Positions 8,196 to 16,486 of a stretch of 64,000 bases of DNA are shown piece after piece. This DNA is from 55-13 sp964501275 (GTDB lineage Bacteria; Armatimonadota; Fimbriimonadia; Fimbriimonadales; Fimbriimonadaceae), in NCBI GenBank assembly GCA_964501275.1, contig CAZCSP010000024.1, positions 1 through 64,000 on the forward strand. The letters are read 5' to 3'. Within the stretch, counting starts at the first letter, position 1. Each line of letters opens with the position of its first letter. Below the pieces are notes generated by a model. That model searched no databases. It was not told the DNA's origin and saw only the letters and a program-made list of their open reading frames with translations. The translations under genes and the position numbers were made by a program.

Positions 8196-9215
8196 ATGTC
8201 CCAATCGATCGACTTGCTTCAGGAGTTGGTGAACGTCCCCGCGCCCCCAGGTCAGGAGGGCGAACTGGCAAGCCTCGTCATGGAGAAGGTCGAGGAACTG
8301 GGCTACTCCGCCTCGCAGGATGCCAAGGGCAACGTCCTGGTTCCCGTAGGCCCCGCCGGGACGCCCAACATCGTGGTGACCGCCCACCTGGACGAACTCG
8401 CCCTGATGGCCACCGCCATCTACCGCGACGGAGCCCTACAAGTTGCCGCGCTGGGAGGCCTGAGCCCCAGCAAGTGGGGCGAAACGCCGGTGGAGATCAT
8501 GGCGAACAGCGCCCTCCCCGGCATCGTGTCGCTGGGGTCGGTTCACACCGAGGACTCGGCGGCGACGATGGTGCGAAGCCGCGCCCGCGGTCTGGAGTGG
8601 CGGGACGTGAAGGTCTTCACTGGACGGGAGCCTGAGGCGCTCCAGCGGCTGGGGGTCAAGCCAGGAACCAGGGTCGCGATGGCCCGATCTCGACGGCAGT
8701 TGACCAAAGTCGGGGAGTTCGTCTCAGGCTATTTCCTGGATGATCGGGCGGACTTGGCGGCGTGGCTGATACTGCTGGAATCCCTCAAAGACAACCCGCC
8801 CAAGGCGCCCATACTCTTCGCCGCGACGGTTAGCGAAGAGGTCGGCGGGCATGGGGCCTTGTATCTGATGCAGGGGATGCGGCCCGAGTTCTGCGTCGCC
8901 CTGGAATTGTCCCCCATCGTCCCCGATGCCCCGATCCAGCTTGCCGAGACCCCCGCGATCTGGGCCAACGACAGCTTCGCCGCCACCGACCCCCGAGACC
9001 TGGACATCCTGGTGAACCTAGGGTTGGACGTGCAGTTCCAGGCGTTGAGCCGGGGCGGTAGCGACGCCAGTTGCGCCGCATCCCACGGCCTCTGCGCCCG
9101 CCCCATCACCCTCGGCATCCCGATGGAGAACACCCACGGCTACGAGATTATCCACCGAATGGGCATCGAGAGGCTGGCTGAGTTGACCGGCGCCTATCTG
9201 GCGGCGATTGGGTAG
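8196..9215 (+). CDS. M42 family metallopeptidase
   Basis: A 339-residue aminopeptidase of family M42 (glutamyl aminopeptidase/TET type), a dinuclear metal exopeptidase that usually forms large dodecameric cages. Metal and catalytic residues are visible: AHLDE (H64, D66), FLDDRAD, the catalytic SEEVGG pair, ALELSP and the C-terminal NTHGYE histidine. The length matches the family. It trails the FHA gene by seven bases and is probably co-transcribed. Its 3' end overlaps the convergent secreted-protein gene by 22 bases. Confidence 0.88.
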   Translation: MSQSIDLLQELVNVPAPPGQEGELASLVMEKVEELGYSASQDAKGNVLVPVGPAGTPNIVVTAHLDELALMATAIYRDGALQVAALGGLSPSKWGETPVEIMANSALPGIVSLGSVHTEDSAATMVRSRARGLEWRDVKVFTGREPEALQRLGVKPGTRVAMARSRRQLTKVGEFVSGYFLDDRADLAAWLILLESLKDNPPKAPILFAATVSEEVGGHGALYLMQGMRPEFCVALELSPIVPDAPIQLAETPAIWANDSFAATDPRDLDILVNLGLDVQFQALSRGGSDASCAASHGLCARPITLGIPMENTHGYEIIHRMGIERLAELTGAYLAAIG

Positions 9216-10204
9216 CCACGAGCGTTCAGGGGCAAGTTGGCAAGTTCTTCATCCTTAGGAAACAGCCGACGCGTGAGAGTGAGAAAGACCGGGCGACCCG
9301 GTGCAAAGTTTATCTTCCTACTCGCTTGAGGATGCCCGTCGTCGATCACCATCAGATCGTTGCAACCGAAGCAAAGCTGAACGGTCAACGTTTGAGCCCC
9401 TTGTTCAAAGTTGAGCGATACATCCGGTCGAAAGCCGCATCTATTCCGAAATCCCCACTGGATGTTGTCTCGATTGTCCATCGCTTGGAAGAAGGAGCGA
9501 GCCCAGGCCTTCGAGGCCTGGATTGGCTTACCGGCCGGGGTTCTCAAGTCGCCAACGAGCCTTAGGGCGTCGACGCGATCTGGCGCGGACAAAATCTCGA
9601 TCCACTCATGCGGGAGGGCGCCCCACAGGCCTGCTTTCCGCTTCCGTGCATCCTGCTGACTGCGCTCAAAGTCATAGCTGTCAAACCGTTCGTCTACGAC
9701 CAGTTCAGAACGCTCCTTTAGCCGTCCGCGAAGATTGGGGAAGACCTCCGACAACAGCTTTATCAACGCCTCTCTCCCTGGGCGGATGCTCTGTTTCCGG
9801 GAGTGGCCTTCATGATCGGACCACCACCGAATTTCGTCTGTTGCCAAGCTGATTTGGACATCGCAAACCTGGGTCGCCGTCCAGAAACGCACGGCGACAT
9901 CGGCTTTGAATGGGTTGGTGAACCGGATTTGCCACTCGTGATGCCGCACATCGAGCAGCGCCGCACGGAATCGTCTGCTCCAATCGTCTGATGGAATCTT
10001 CGCCTCCACAAGCTCCAAGCCGGGGCGCTCGCCCATCGTGAACCCTGGCTGGTGAATAGAAACACGGGTGATCTTGCCATCAAAAACCCCTGCTGTCCGC
10101 TCCGGGCCAAAGACGTTGGAGAACCAACGTTTTTCCAAATTGGGGTCGTCCCCTTGGGTTACTCCAATGCTAAGGGCAAGAAAGGCAATGGATGGCAACA
10201 GCAT
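9194..10204 (-). CDS. Secreted protein of unknown function
   Basis: A 336-residue protein that I do not recognise. Residues 1-18 are a signal peptide (MLLPSIAFLALSIGVTQG). The mature part is hydrophilic with many Arg, Trp and Phe residues. A CFGCNDLMV segment near residue 270 has two cysteines spaced CxxC-like, but with no other redox signature. No transmembrane helix. The gene ends inside the 3' end of the M42 peptidase gene (22-base convergent overlap). General look and size resemble the first gene of the window, but I cannot align them convincingly. Confidence 0.65.
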   Translation of the reverse strand: MLLPSIAFLALSIGVTQGDDPNLEKRWFSNVFGPERTAGVFDGKITRVSIHQPGFTMGERPGLELVEAKIPSDDWSRRFRAALLDVRHHEWQIRFTNPFKADVAVRFWTATQVCDVQISLATDEIRWWSDHEGHSRKQSIRPGREALIKLLSEVFPNLRGRLKERSELVVDERFDSYDFERSQQDARKRKAGLWGALPHEWIEILSAPDRVDALRLVGDLRTPAGKPIQASKAWARSFFQAMDNRDNIQWGFRNRCGFRPDVSLNFEQGAQTLTVQLCFGCNDLMVIDDGHPQASRKINFAPGRPVFLTLTRRLFPKDEELANLPLNARGYPIAAR

Positions 10205-10243
10205 AAACTATTGTCGCATCATTGTCTATAGAAGGTTCACTCT

Positions 10244-10639
10244 TCAGGTTTTCTTTGTCGGTTTTTTGGGGTTGGGAGAAGCGCCAGGCTTGGCTTTGGG
10301 GGCGGCCTTCTTCACCGTTGCGGCTTTGGGTTTGGGGGGAGTCTTCTTCTTGGCGGTCTCCGCCGCGATCTGCTCCTTGACCTCTTCCTTGCCGGTAGGC
10401 GATGCCGATTGGAGAGTCTCTTCTGCGCTGGTATTCACATCCGCATTGGACGACGTTTCTTCGACCGTGGTTGAATCCGGCCTATCCGCGTCTTTCTGAA
10501 TCTTCTCGCCCCACTGCACCATCTTCTCGCCGACCTTCTTCGCCAACGGCTTACAACGGGACAGCACGAGAGGTACCGCGGCGGCTGCCAAAACAAGCAG
10601 CCCCCCACGCCCACCAGGAATAAACGGTCGCGATCTCAT
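10244..10639 (-). CDS. Small membrane-anchored Lys/Ala/Pro-rich protein
   Basis: A 131-residue protein. Residues 10-27 form one hydrophobic helix. A short amphipathic segment (KKVGEKMVQWGEKIQKDAD) follows, then an acidic Ser/Thr/Glu stretch and a histone-H1-like basic tail of repeated KPKA/KKAAPKAKP units from about 95 to the end. The N-terminus is likely membrane-embedded, and the basic tail could bind DNA, polyphosphate or anionic cell wall. No family recognised. ATG is preceded by TACCCT at six bases. Confidence 0.65.
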   Translation of the reverse strand: MRSRPFIPGGRGGLLVLAAAAVPLVLSRCKPLAKKVGEKMVQWGEKIQKDADRPDSTTVEETSSNADVNTSAEETLQSASPTGKEEVKEQIAAETAKKKTPPKPKAATVKKAAPKAKPGASPNPKKPTKKT

Positions 10640-10645
10640 AGGAAC

Positions 10646-10651
10646 AGGGTA
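10646..10651 (-). promoter_or_regulatory. -10 element TACCCT, leaderless
   Basis: TACCCT, six bases, then the ATG at 10639. No Shine-Dalgarno. Confidence 0.45.
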
Positions 10652-10670
10652 ACGCAGGTTTTTAGAAATG

Positions 10671-10855
10671 GGTTGCGGCGGTAGGCATTTCGGTATTGGG
10701 ATGGCACGTGATTAGCGTGATTTCGTGATGGACGTGAGTTCGTGAATGGGTGATGGGGGTGATAGGAGTCTTGCTATGTCGCACCGACGTTGATCCCGCC
10801 CAACATCCAACTCATCACGAATTCACGATATCACCTCCATCACGCAATCATCCCA
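10671..10855. repeat. Imperfect palindrome of gtgatg-rich repeats
   Basis: It begins with a copy of the GCGTTGCGGC-family repeat (10671-10700). The stretch 10709-10770 (cgtgattagcgtgatttcgt and on) then faces a diverged complement at 10805-10855. The remainder of the 499-base gap (10856-11138) holds a 23-base direct repeat and a promoter, listed separately. No gene is seen. Confidence 0.6.
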
Positions 10856-10989
10856 ACAATCTGGCATTCCCCTCAGTACCATCTGGGCAAAAGGCATCAT
10901 ACGATAATCATTGCCGCGGGATTTGCTGTTCTTCGCGGCCGGGCCCGGGCCATCCCTTCCCACAGAACATGGCGCCGGGCCGTTTCTCT

Positions 10990-11034
10990 ATTCAACCCAG
11001 GCGTATCCTGCGATTCAACCTGAGCGTATCCTGC
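10990..11034. promoter_or_regulatory. Tandem 23-base direct repeat upstream of promoter
   Basis: Two near-identical units reading attcaacc-g-gcgtatcctgc at 10990-11011 and 11013-11034 lie about 37 bases upstream of the -35 box of the lipoprotein promoter. The spacing of about two helix turns suits a dimeric activator; the regulator is unknown. Confidence 0.45.
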
Positions 11035-11070
11035 ATTCGGGGATATTCTCGTGGGGGCATCGACCATGAG

Positions 11071-11100
11071 TTGACAAGGAACGCGGGGATGCATTACATT
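11071..11100 (+). promoter_or_regulatory. Sigma-70-type promoter for Tat lipoprotein
   Basis: TTGACA at 11071-11076, an 18-base spacer, then TACATT at 11095-11100. The gene has a leader of about 32 bases and a strong AGAGGAG ribosome-binding site at 11127-11133, unlike the leaderless genes around it. Confidence 0.65.
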
Positions 11101-11138
11101 TAAGCAGGGGAATCTCAAACCCCTTTAGAGGAGAATCG

Positions 11139-11354
11139 ATGGCTCAGGAAAAGGATCAGTCTGCAAACGGCATGGATCGACGTACATTTTTGCTTGCTCT
11201 CTCAGGAGGGGTTTTGGTAGCTGCGGGTGCGGCGCTTGCGGGTTGCGGCGGCACAGGCGGAGGCGGATCGAATTCGTCCAGCTCCAGCTCATCGAGTTCC
11301 TCCAGCTCATCAAGCTCCAGTTCCAGCAGTTCATCCTCAGGAATTCCCATCTAG
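11139..11354 (+). CDS. Short Tat lipoprotein with polyserine tail, probably truncated
   Basis: A 71-residue product. Residues 13-35 are a twin-arginine signal (DRRTFLLAL, then a hydrophobic run) ending in a lipobox LAGC with Cys36 as lipidation site. After a Gly-rich stretch come 22 consecutive serines and the end GIPI-stop. The serines use all of TCN and AGY codons in mixed order, so the run is not a simple DNA microsatellite. Such linkers normally connect the lipid anchor to a folded domain, and none follows in this frame. I infer a truncated anchor or a decapitated gene. The glycosyltransferase starts 14 bases later in another frame. Promoter and Shine-Dalgarno are strong. Confidence 0.7.
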   Translation: MAQEKDQSANGMDRRTFLLALSGGVLVAAGAALAGCGGTGGGGSNSSSSSSSSSSSSSSSSSSSSSSGIPI

Positions 11355-11368
11355 CCGCCTCCAACGAG

Positions 11369-12322
11369 ATGCGCAAGCTGGTGCTCAAGAATTGGCAGTC
11401 GCCAGGCGACATCGTGATGTTGTCGGCGGCTGTCCGAGATTTGCATCTGAATCACCCCGGTCAGTTCGTCACCGACGTTCGAACTCCGTGTCCCGACATC
11501 TGGCTGCACAATCCCTACATCACTCCGCTTGACGAGAGCGAGCCCGATGTTGAGTTCATCCAGTGCAACTACCCTCTCATCCACCAGAGCAACCAGCTAC
11601 CCTACCACTTCATCCATGGCTTCATTCAGGACCTGGGCGCCAAACTGGGAGTGGAGATCAAACCGACCGCGTTTAAGGGCGACATCCATATCTCCGAGGA
11701 AGAGAAGGCTTGGTTTGAGGGCTTCGATGCCGACCAACGCACCCGCCCCTTTTGGCTGGTGACAGCGGGCGGCAAGATGGACTACACGATCAAGTGGTGG
11801 AGCCAGGAGCGGTACCAGGCGGTGGTCGATCATTTTCGGGATCGGATCGAGTTCGTCCAGGTAGGCGAAGCCCATCACCACCATCCGGCGCTGAAGGGCG
11901 CCATCGACCTGCGTGGAGCAACCAGCCTTCGGCAACTCATCTGCCTGATGTACCATGCCCAGGGAGCCCTCAGTTCGGTGAGCCTCCTGATGCACCTTGC
12001 CGCCGCCATCGAGACGCGACCAGGAATGCCGAGGAATCGAGCCTGCGTCGTAGTTGCGGGTGGTAGGGAGCCTCCCCAGTGGGTGGAATACCCTCATCAC
12101 CAGTTCATCCACACTGTCGGTGCGCTCAAGTGCTGCGACAACGGCGGCTGCTGGAAGTCCCGCACCCTCCCTTTGGGCGACGGCGACGAGAAAGACCGCC
12201 CCGAAGCCCTCTGCGTGGATGTAGTCGAGGATTTACCCAGGTGCATGGACATGATCACCGTCGAAGAGGTCGTGCGCCGGATCGAGTGGTACTACCAAGG
12301 CGGAGCGTTGTCTTACGCGTAA
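11369..12322 (+). CDS. Family 9 glycosyltransferase (heptosyltransferase-like)
   Basis: A 317-residue GT9-type protein. The N-terminus KNWQSPGDIVMLSAAVRDL is the nucleotide-sugar transferase opening, and the C-terminal half has IDLRGATSLRQLI and MHLAAA, where GT9 enzymes bind the ADP-sugar. A CCDNGGCW cluster near residue 270 and a later RCMDMI are unusual for LPS heptosyltransferases and mark a distinct subfamily. It probably builds a surface glycan. The longer open frame upstream reads through the polyserine gene out of frame and is not used. No Shine-Dalgarno was found; translation may depend on the upstream lipoprotein gene. Confidence 0.7.
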   Translation: MRKLVLKNWQSPGDIVMLSAAVRDLHLNHPGQFVTDVRTPCPDIWLHNPYITPLDESEPDVEFIQCNYPLIHQSNQLPYHFIHGFIQDLGAKLGVEIKPTAFKGDIHISEEEKAWFEGFDADQRTRPFWLVTAGGKMDYTIKWWSQERYQAVVDHFRDRIEFVQVGEAHHHHPALKGAIDLRGATSLRQLICLMYHAQGALSSVSLLMHLAAAIETRPGMPRNRACVVVAGGREPPQWVEYPHHQFIHTVGALKCCDNGGCWKSRTLPLGDGDEKDRPEALCVDVVEDLPRCMDMITVEEVVRRIEWYYQGGALSYA

Positions 12323-12350
12323 GAGCTTTTATGGGGATTCAGCAGCTTGC

Positions 12351-12537
12351 CACGGCGTCATCCTGAGCGAGCCAGAAGAGGTTTTATGGGGAGCCAGTGC
12401 TTGTCGCCAGTCGAAGGACCTCACCTACTCGTAACCTCAGCCCCACCTACAACCTGGTGAGGTCGTTCGACTTCGCGGCATAGGGCACTCTGCAAAAGTA
12501 AAGCGCTGGGGCCGCTCTCGCTCACCATGACGCCGTG
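12351..12537. repeat. Palindromic intergenic repeat
   Basis: Left arm cacggcgtcatcctgagcga at 12351 faces right arm ctctcgctcaccatgacgcc ending at 12537. Inner arms around 12410 and 12450 (gtcgaaggacctcacc against ggtgaggtcgttcgac) also pair. It occupies most of the gap between two convergent genes. Confidence 0.7.
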
Positions 12538-12574
12538 CCACAGCGGTTGTGTAAACGCTTGATTTACACATACC

Positions 12575-13840
12575 CTATCCACCTCTGGCATATTCCCGCA
12601 CAGCCTTCGCCAAACGATCTGCTTCCTCCAACGACGTGAAAACGTTGGGCGAGATGCGGATGGCGTCGATTCCGGCTCTGAGGGTGGTGGTGACGTGGAA
12701 GCCGTGCTTGGTCGCCAGCCAGGACGCCGCGTCGACCGCCGATTTCCCCTTGAACCCAATCGCCAGCATCGCGCAAGCCGTCTTGGGGTCCAGACTTCCG
12801 TAATTGATGACTCCCTGCTCCGCCTCCACCCCCTTCCAAATCCGCTCCCGCAGGTACTGGAGCCGTGTGAACTTCAAATCCATACCCAGCCATTCGTGAA
12901 AATCCAGGGCCTGGTGGATCGCCAAAATGGGCGCAAGCGGTCGGGTCCCTACCTGCTCAAACTTCGTGATGTCCTCGTCCAGCGTCTCATCGGCGGGAGA
13001 GAGCGGCCACACCTTTTTGATCGCGCCCCGTCGCACCGCGAAGACGCCCGTCGCGATGGGGGCCATGAGCCACTTGTGGAGGCAGGCGGTGTACATCTCG
13101 GGCCGCCACTTATCCAATTCCGTCGGCAGAAGGGCAATCGACTGCGCCCCATCCAGCAGCACCGCCACCCCCCGCTCCCGGCACATCTCCGCGATCTCGG
13201 CGACTGGCAGAATCAGGCCATTGAGGAAAGTGACGGTGCAGAAAACGGCCAGTTTGACCTCGGGCGTCAGGGCATCCTCCCAGGACTTCAAGATTTGATC
13301 CTTGGAAGCGGGAGGGGATTGGACGGGAATCTCAACCAACTTCACCCCATCCCGCCGCACCCTTTGCTTAATTGCCGTGAAGGCGCGAGAGTAGTCGTGG
13401 CTAGTGGTGACAATCGCATCCCCCTTTTGCAACGGCCAGCCCAAAATGCCAGTCTGGAGGCCGTAGGTGGCATTGTAGGTGAGCGCGGTCTCCTCTGGTT
13501 TGGCTCCGATCAGCGGCGCAAGCCGCTTTCGCACCTCGTCGATCTCCCGAATCTGCTCCCGCCAGATGATCTGGGTTGGGATGGTCGCCGCCCGCCGCAG
13601 TTGTCGCTCCTGCTCCTCATAGACGGACTTGGGCGGGGGCGCGAGGCCGACATGGTTGAAGGAGGTCATCCGGTCGTGGAAAATGAACTGCTTCCTCAGG
13701 TCGGTCCAAAACGCCTCATCCTCCGGCCCCGCTCCTTTGGGGGAGGCTTGTTGGAGTTGCGCCCAAGCGGTATCGCGAAACGCCACCGTCGCTGCCACCC
13801 CTGCCAAAAATCCTCGCCGAGTCATACCCAATCCCATCAT
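12575..13840 (-). CDS. Tat-exported class V aminotransferase-like protein
   Basis: A 421-residue PLP-dependent protein of the class V aminotransferase/isopenicillin N epimerase/cysteine desulfurase fold. The N-terminus TRRGFLAGVAATVAF is a twin-arginine signal, so the folded, cofactor-loaded enzyme is probably exported. PLP-site residues are seen: SHDYSR, LDGAQS (Asp for the pyridine nitrogen) and CLHKWL with Lys256 as Schiff-base lysine. The substrate cannot be read from sequence. The reading frame stays open for 77 more codons upstream, but those overlap queD on the other strand. The start at the MMGLGMTRRGF methionines is preferred. Confidence 0.8.
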   Translation of the reverse strand: MMGLGMTRRGFLAGVAATVAFRDTAWAQLQQASPKGAGPEDEAFWTDLRKQFIFHDRMTSFNHVGLAPPPKSVYEEQERQLRRAATIPTQIIWREQIREIDEVRKRLAPLIGAKPEETALTYNATYGLQTGILGWPLQKGDAIVTTSHDYSRAFTAIKQRVRRDGVKLVEIPVQSPPASKDQILKSWEDALTPEVKLAVFCTVTFLNGLILPVAEIAEMCRERGVAVLLDGAQSIALLPTELDKWRPEMYTACLHKWLMAPIATGVFAVRRGAIKKVWPLSPADETLDEDITKFEQVGTRPLAPILAIHQALDFHEWLGMDLKFTRLQYLRERIWKGVEAEQGVINYGSLDPKTACAMLAIGFKGKSAVDAASWLATKHGFHVTTTLRAGIDAIRISPNVFTSLEEADRLAKAVREYARGG

Positions 13841-13852
13841 AGCCGAACCAGA

Positions 13853-13858
13853 TACACT
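13853..13858 (+). promoter_or_regulatory. -10 element TACACT, leaderless, for queD
   Basis: TACACT, six bases, then GTG. Only 24 bases separate queD from the divergent aminotransferase gene, so both promoters overlap coding DNA. Confidence 0.5.
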
Positions 13859-13864
13859 GAGTAG

Positions 13865-14320
13865 GTGCCCCGCTACCGAGTCTGTCGCGCCTTCACGGTC
13901 GAATCCGGCCATATGCTCAGCAAGCACCCCGAGGCTTGCCGATTCCCCCATGGGCACACCCGCCGCATCGAGATCGTGGTCTCCTCCGAAACGCTGGACG
14001 CAAACGATATGGTGGTGGACTTCAAGGCCCTGAAGCTGGCGCTGGAGGCGTTCATCGACCAGTTCGACCACGCCATGGCCCTCAACTCCGCCGACCCGCT
14101 GCGCGCCGACATGGAGCGTGTCTACCCCGGATCCACGGTCGTCTTCGAGGGCGTCGATCCCACCACCGAGGTGTTGGCCAACCGCATCTATGACTTCGTC
14201 GCAGATGTACTGGCCAAAGGCTTTGAAAGTGAAACCTACCGCATCCCCTCTGGTTCAGTCCGGCTGGAGCGGGTGAGGGTCGGGGAGACGCCCAACAGTT
14301 GGGCCGAGTACGGCGACTAA
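13865..14320 (+). CDS. queD: 6-carboxy-tetrahydropterin synthase / PTPS family
   Basis: A 151-residue QueD/PTPS-family enzyme, which converts 7,8-dihydroneopterin triphosphate to 6-carboxy-tetrahydropterin in queuosine (7-deazaguanine) synthesis. Zinc ligands H16, H29 and H31 and the catalytic C25 in the CxxxHGH motif are visible. FDHAMALN and the PTTEVLA motif follow. Start is GTG. No other queuosine gene is in the window, so assignment to queuosine rather than another pterin rests on the family alone. Confidence 0.82.
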   Translation: MPRYRVCRAFTVESGHMLSKHPEACRFPHGHTRRIEIVVSSETLDANDMVVDFKALKLALEAFIDQFDHAMALNSADPLRADMERVYPGSTVVFEGVDPTTEVLANRIYDFVADVLAKGFESETYRIPSGSVRLERVRVGETPNSWAEYGD

Positions 14321-14395
14321 GGCGTGGCTCCCCACTCAATACCCTGTCGTTATGTTCGCCAAAGTCTAAAACGGCGGGTGCTGGGGGAGCGCGAA

Positions 14396-16486
14396 TTAGT
14401 CCCGGGCTCCCATTTCTCGCAACACCTTGGTGGAAGGCTCTCGCATGAGGAACGCCTGGGAGTCGAAGGCGGGGTCGGAGGCTTTGCGCTTGGGTTGGTG
14501 ATAGTCGCCTTTGGCATCCAGAACCCAGACCTTCACATTGTCCCGCAGGCAGTTCAGCAAAATGTGGTCGCGGATGTGGGCGATAAGCAAGGGATGCTCA
14601 ACCGGGCAGAGGACCTCGATTCGTCGATCCAGGTTGCGCCGCATCAGGTCGGCAGAGCCGATCAGCACGTCCGGTTGGCCATGGTTCTGGAAGTAGAACA
14701 CGCGGCTATGCTCCAAGAACCGGCCCACGATGGAGATCACGCGGATGTTGTCGCTCATCCCCGGCACCCCGGGGCGCAGGCAGCAAATGCCGCGGATAAT
14801 CAGGTCTACCCGGACGCCCGCCTGGCTGGCGGCGTAGAGGGCGTCGATGGCCTCGGGATCGACCAGCGAATTTAACTTGATGATAATCCGCCCATCGCCA
14901 TGCTTTTTGTGCGCCTGGATCTCTCGCTCGATTCGCGCAATGATCCCCTCCCTGAGGTTGATCGGGGCTACTAGTAGCTTGCGATACTCAGTCTGTTTGC
15001 TGAAGCCGGTGAGGTAGTTAAACAACTCGGAAATGTCTTGCGTGATTGCCGGGTCTTTGGTGAATAGCCCCAAGTCGGTATAGAGCCGAGCTGTTGCCGG
15101 GTTGTAGTTACCGGTCCCGATATGCGCATAGCTTCGAATTCCCGACCGTTCCCGCCGCACGATCAGGCACAGCTTGCAGTGGGTCTTCATCTCGGCGAAG
15201 CCATAGGTGACGTGGACCCCCGCCTGCTCCAGAGTCCGCGCCCAGACCAGGTTGTTGCTCTCGTCGAACCGGGCCTTGAGCTCCACCATCGCCGCAACCT
15301 GCTTCCCGTTCTCGGCGGCATCCAGCAGGGATTCGACGATCGGCGATTCACTCCCCACGCGGTATAGCGTCTGCTTAATCCCGATGACGTTCGGGTCGGT
15401 CGCGGAGGAGTCCACAAACGTCTCTACCGTGCGGAAGGAGTCGAAGGGATGATGGACCAACAGGTCGCGCGAAGCCATCGCCTCGAAGATCGAGTCACTG
15501 GTGGCCAACTCTTCATTCATGTAAGGGTGGTGGGCAGGGAATCGGAGGGCCGGGCGGTCGATGCGGGCCAGTTGCCAAAAGACATCCATCCCGATGAGTC
15601 CATCCACCACGAACACGTCGTCTTCATCCAGATTCAAGATGCTCATCAAAAGCTTTCGAATCCGCTTGGGCATGGTCCCTGACGCCTCCAACAACACGGG
15701 GTCGCCAAACCGCCGCAGTTTGAGCGTCTCCTCGATCGAGGCGATCAGGTCGGCGGCTTCCAGTTGACGAATCTCCACGTCCGCATCTCGAACCACCCGG
15801 AAAATGTGTGAGGCTAACACCTTCACACCGGGGAACAGATACTTGAGGTTGTGCGCGATCACCTCCTCCAGCAGGATGTACTCATGCTTCCGCCCCGGCA
15901 GCCGCACGGCGCGGGGGACGACGGTCGGCACCTTGACCCTGGCCAATTTGACCTCGGCGTTGTCCCCGCTTAGCTCCACAACCAGGTTCAGGGAACGGTT
16001 TGAGATAAACGGTACGCTCACCGCAGGATAGAGCATGAGGGGGGTGCAAAGGGGGAAGACCTCTTTCGCAAAGAAGGTCTCCAACTCCTTTCTTTGCTTG
16101 GAAGTCAGGTCTGAGTAGCTTCGAATGCTAATGCCCGTTTTTTCTAAGGCCGGCCTAAGCTGTTTTTCAAAGACGTTGCTGGCCTCCTGTCGCAGAGGTT
16201 TGGCGGCTTGACTGATGATCGCCAACTGCTCATTGGGACTCATCCCATCCGGCGATTGCTCCAAAATGCCGCTTTCAAACTGCTCGATCAAACCTGACAC
16301 GCGGACCATATAGAACTCGTCCAGGTTGGATTCAAAAATCGCCAGGAATTTCAGGCGTTCCAAGAGCGGATTTTGCTCATTGACCGCCTCTTCCAGCACC
16401 CGTCGATTAAACTGGAGCCAGCTCAGCTCCCGGTTGATGTAGAGAACGTTCTCGTCGGGCAGTTGGGGCGTGGCCGCCAATTTCAC
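14396..16486 (-). CDS. ppk1: Polyphosphate kinase 1
   Basis: A 696-residue enzyme that makes polyphosphate from ATP reversibly. The length and all regions match PPK1: N-terminal YINRELSWLQFN, then two phospholipase D-like halves. The phosphorylated histidine is H436 in KTHCKL and the second essential histidine is H455 in YAHIGTGN. The C-terminal half has LIGSADLMRRNLDRR. The gene overlaps the upstream exopolyphosphatase gene by four bases (ATGA), so synthesis and degradation of polyphosphate are translated together. Confidence 0.95.
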   Translation of the reverse strand: MKLAATPQLPDENVLYINRELSWLQFNRRVLEEAVNEQNPLLERLKFLAIFESNLDEFYMVRVSGLIEQFESGILEQSPDGMSPNEQLAIISQAAKPLRQEASNVFEKQLRPALEKTGISIRSYSDLTSKQRKELETFFAKEVFPLCTPLMLYPAVSVPFISNRSLNLVVELSGDNAEVKLARVKVPTVVPRAVRLPGRKHEYILLEEVIAHNLKYLFPGVKVLASHIFRVVRDADVEIRQLEAADLIASIEETLKLRRFGDPVLLEASGTMPKRIRKLLMSILNLDEDDVFVVDGLIGMDVFWQLARIDRPALRFPAHHPYMNEELATSDSIFEAMASRDLLVHHPFDSFRTVETFVDSSATDPNVIGIKQTLYRVGSESPIVESLLDAAENGKQVAAMVELKARFDESNNLVWARTLEQAGVHVTYGFAEMKTHCKLCLIVRRERSGIRSYAHIGTGNYNPATARLYTDLGLFTKDPAITQDISELFNYLTGFSKQTEYRKLLVAPINLREGIIARIEREIQAHKKHGDGRIIIKLNSLVDPEAIDALYAASQAGVRVDLIIRGICCLRPGVPGMSDNIRVISIVGRFLEHSRVFYFQNHGQPDVLIGSADLMRRNLDRRIEVLCPVEHPLLIAHIRDHILLNCLRDNVKVWVLDAKGDYHQPKRKASDPAFDSQAFLMREPSTKVLREMGARD

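Noticed and set aside
9194..9215. Frameshift to explain overlapping gene ends
   Set aside because: Both proteins have sensible C-termini and three other convergent pairs in the window overlap similarly.
11258..11345. DNA microsatellite behind the serine run
   Set aside because: Serine codons are mixed TCN and AGY in no regular order, so it is a protein-level repeat.
11243..12322. 359-codon version of the glycosyltransferase gene
   Set aside because: The first 42 codons are an out-of-frame reading of the polyserine gene; family similarity begins at the ATG at 11369.
12575..14071. 498-codon version of the aminotransferase gene
   Set aside because: The upstream 77 codons are the antisense of queD; the Tat signal starts at 13840.
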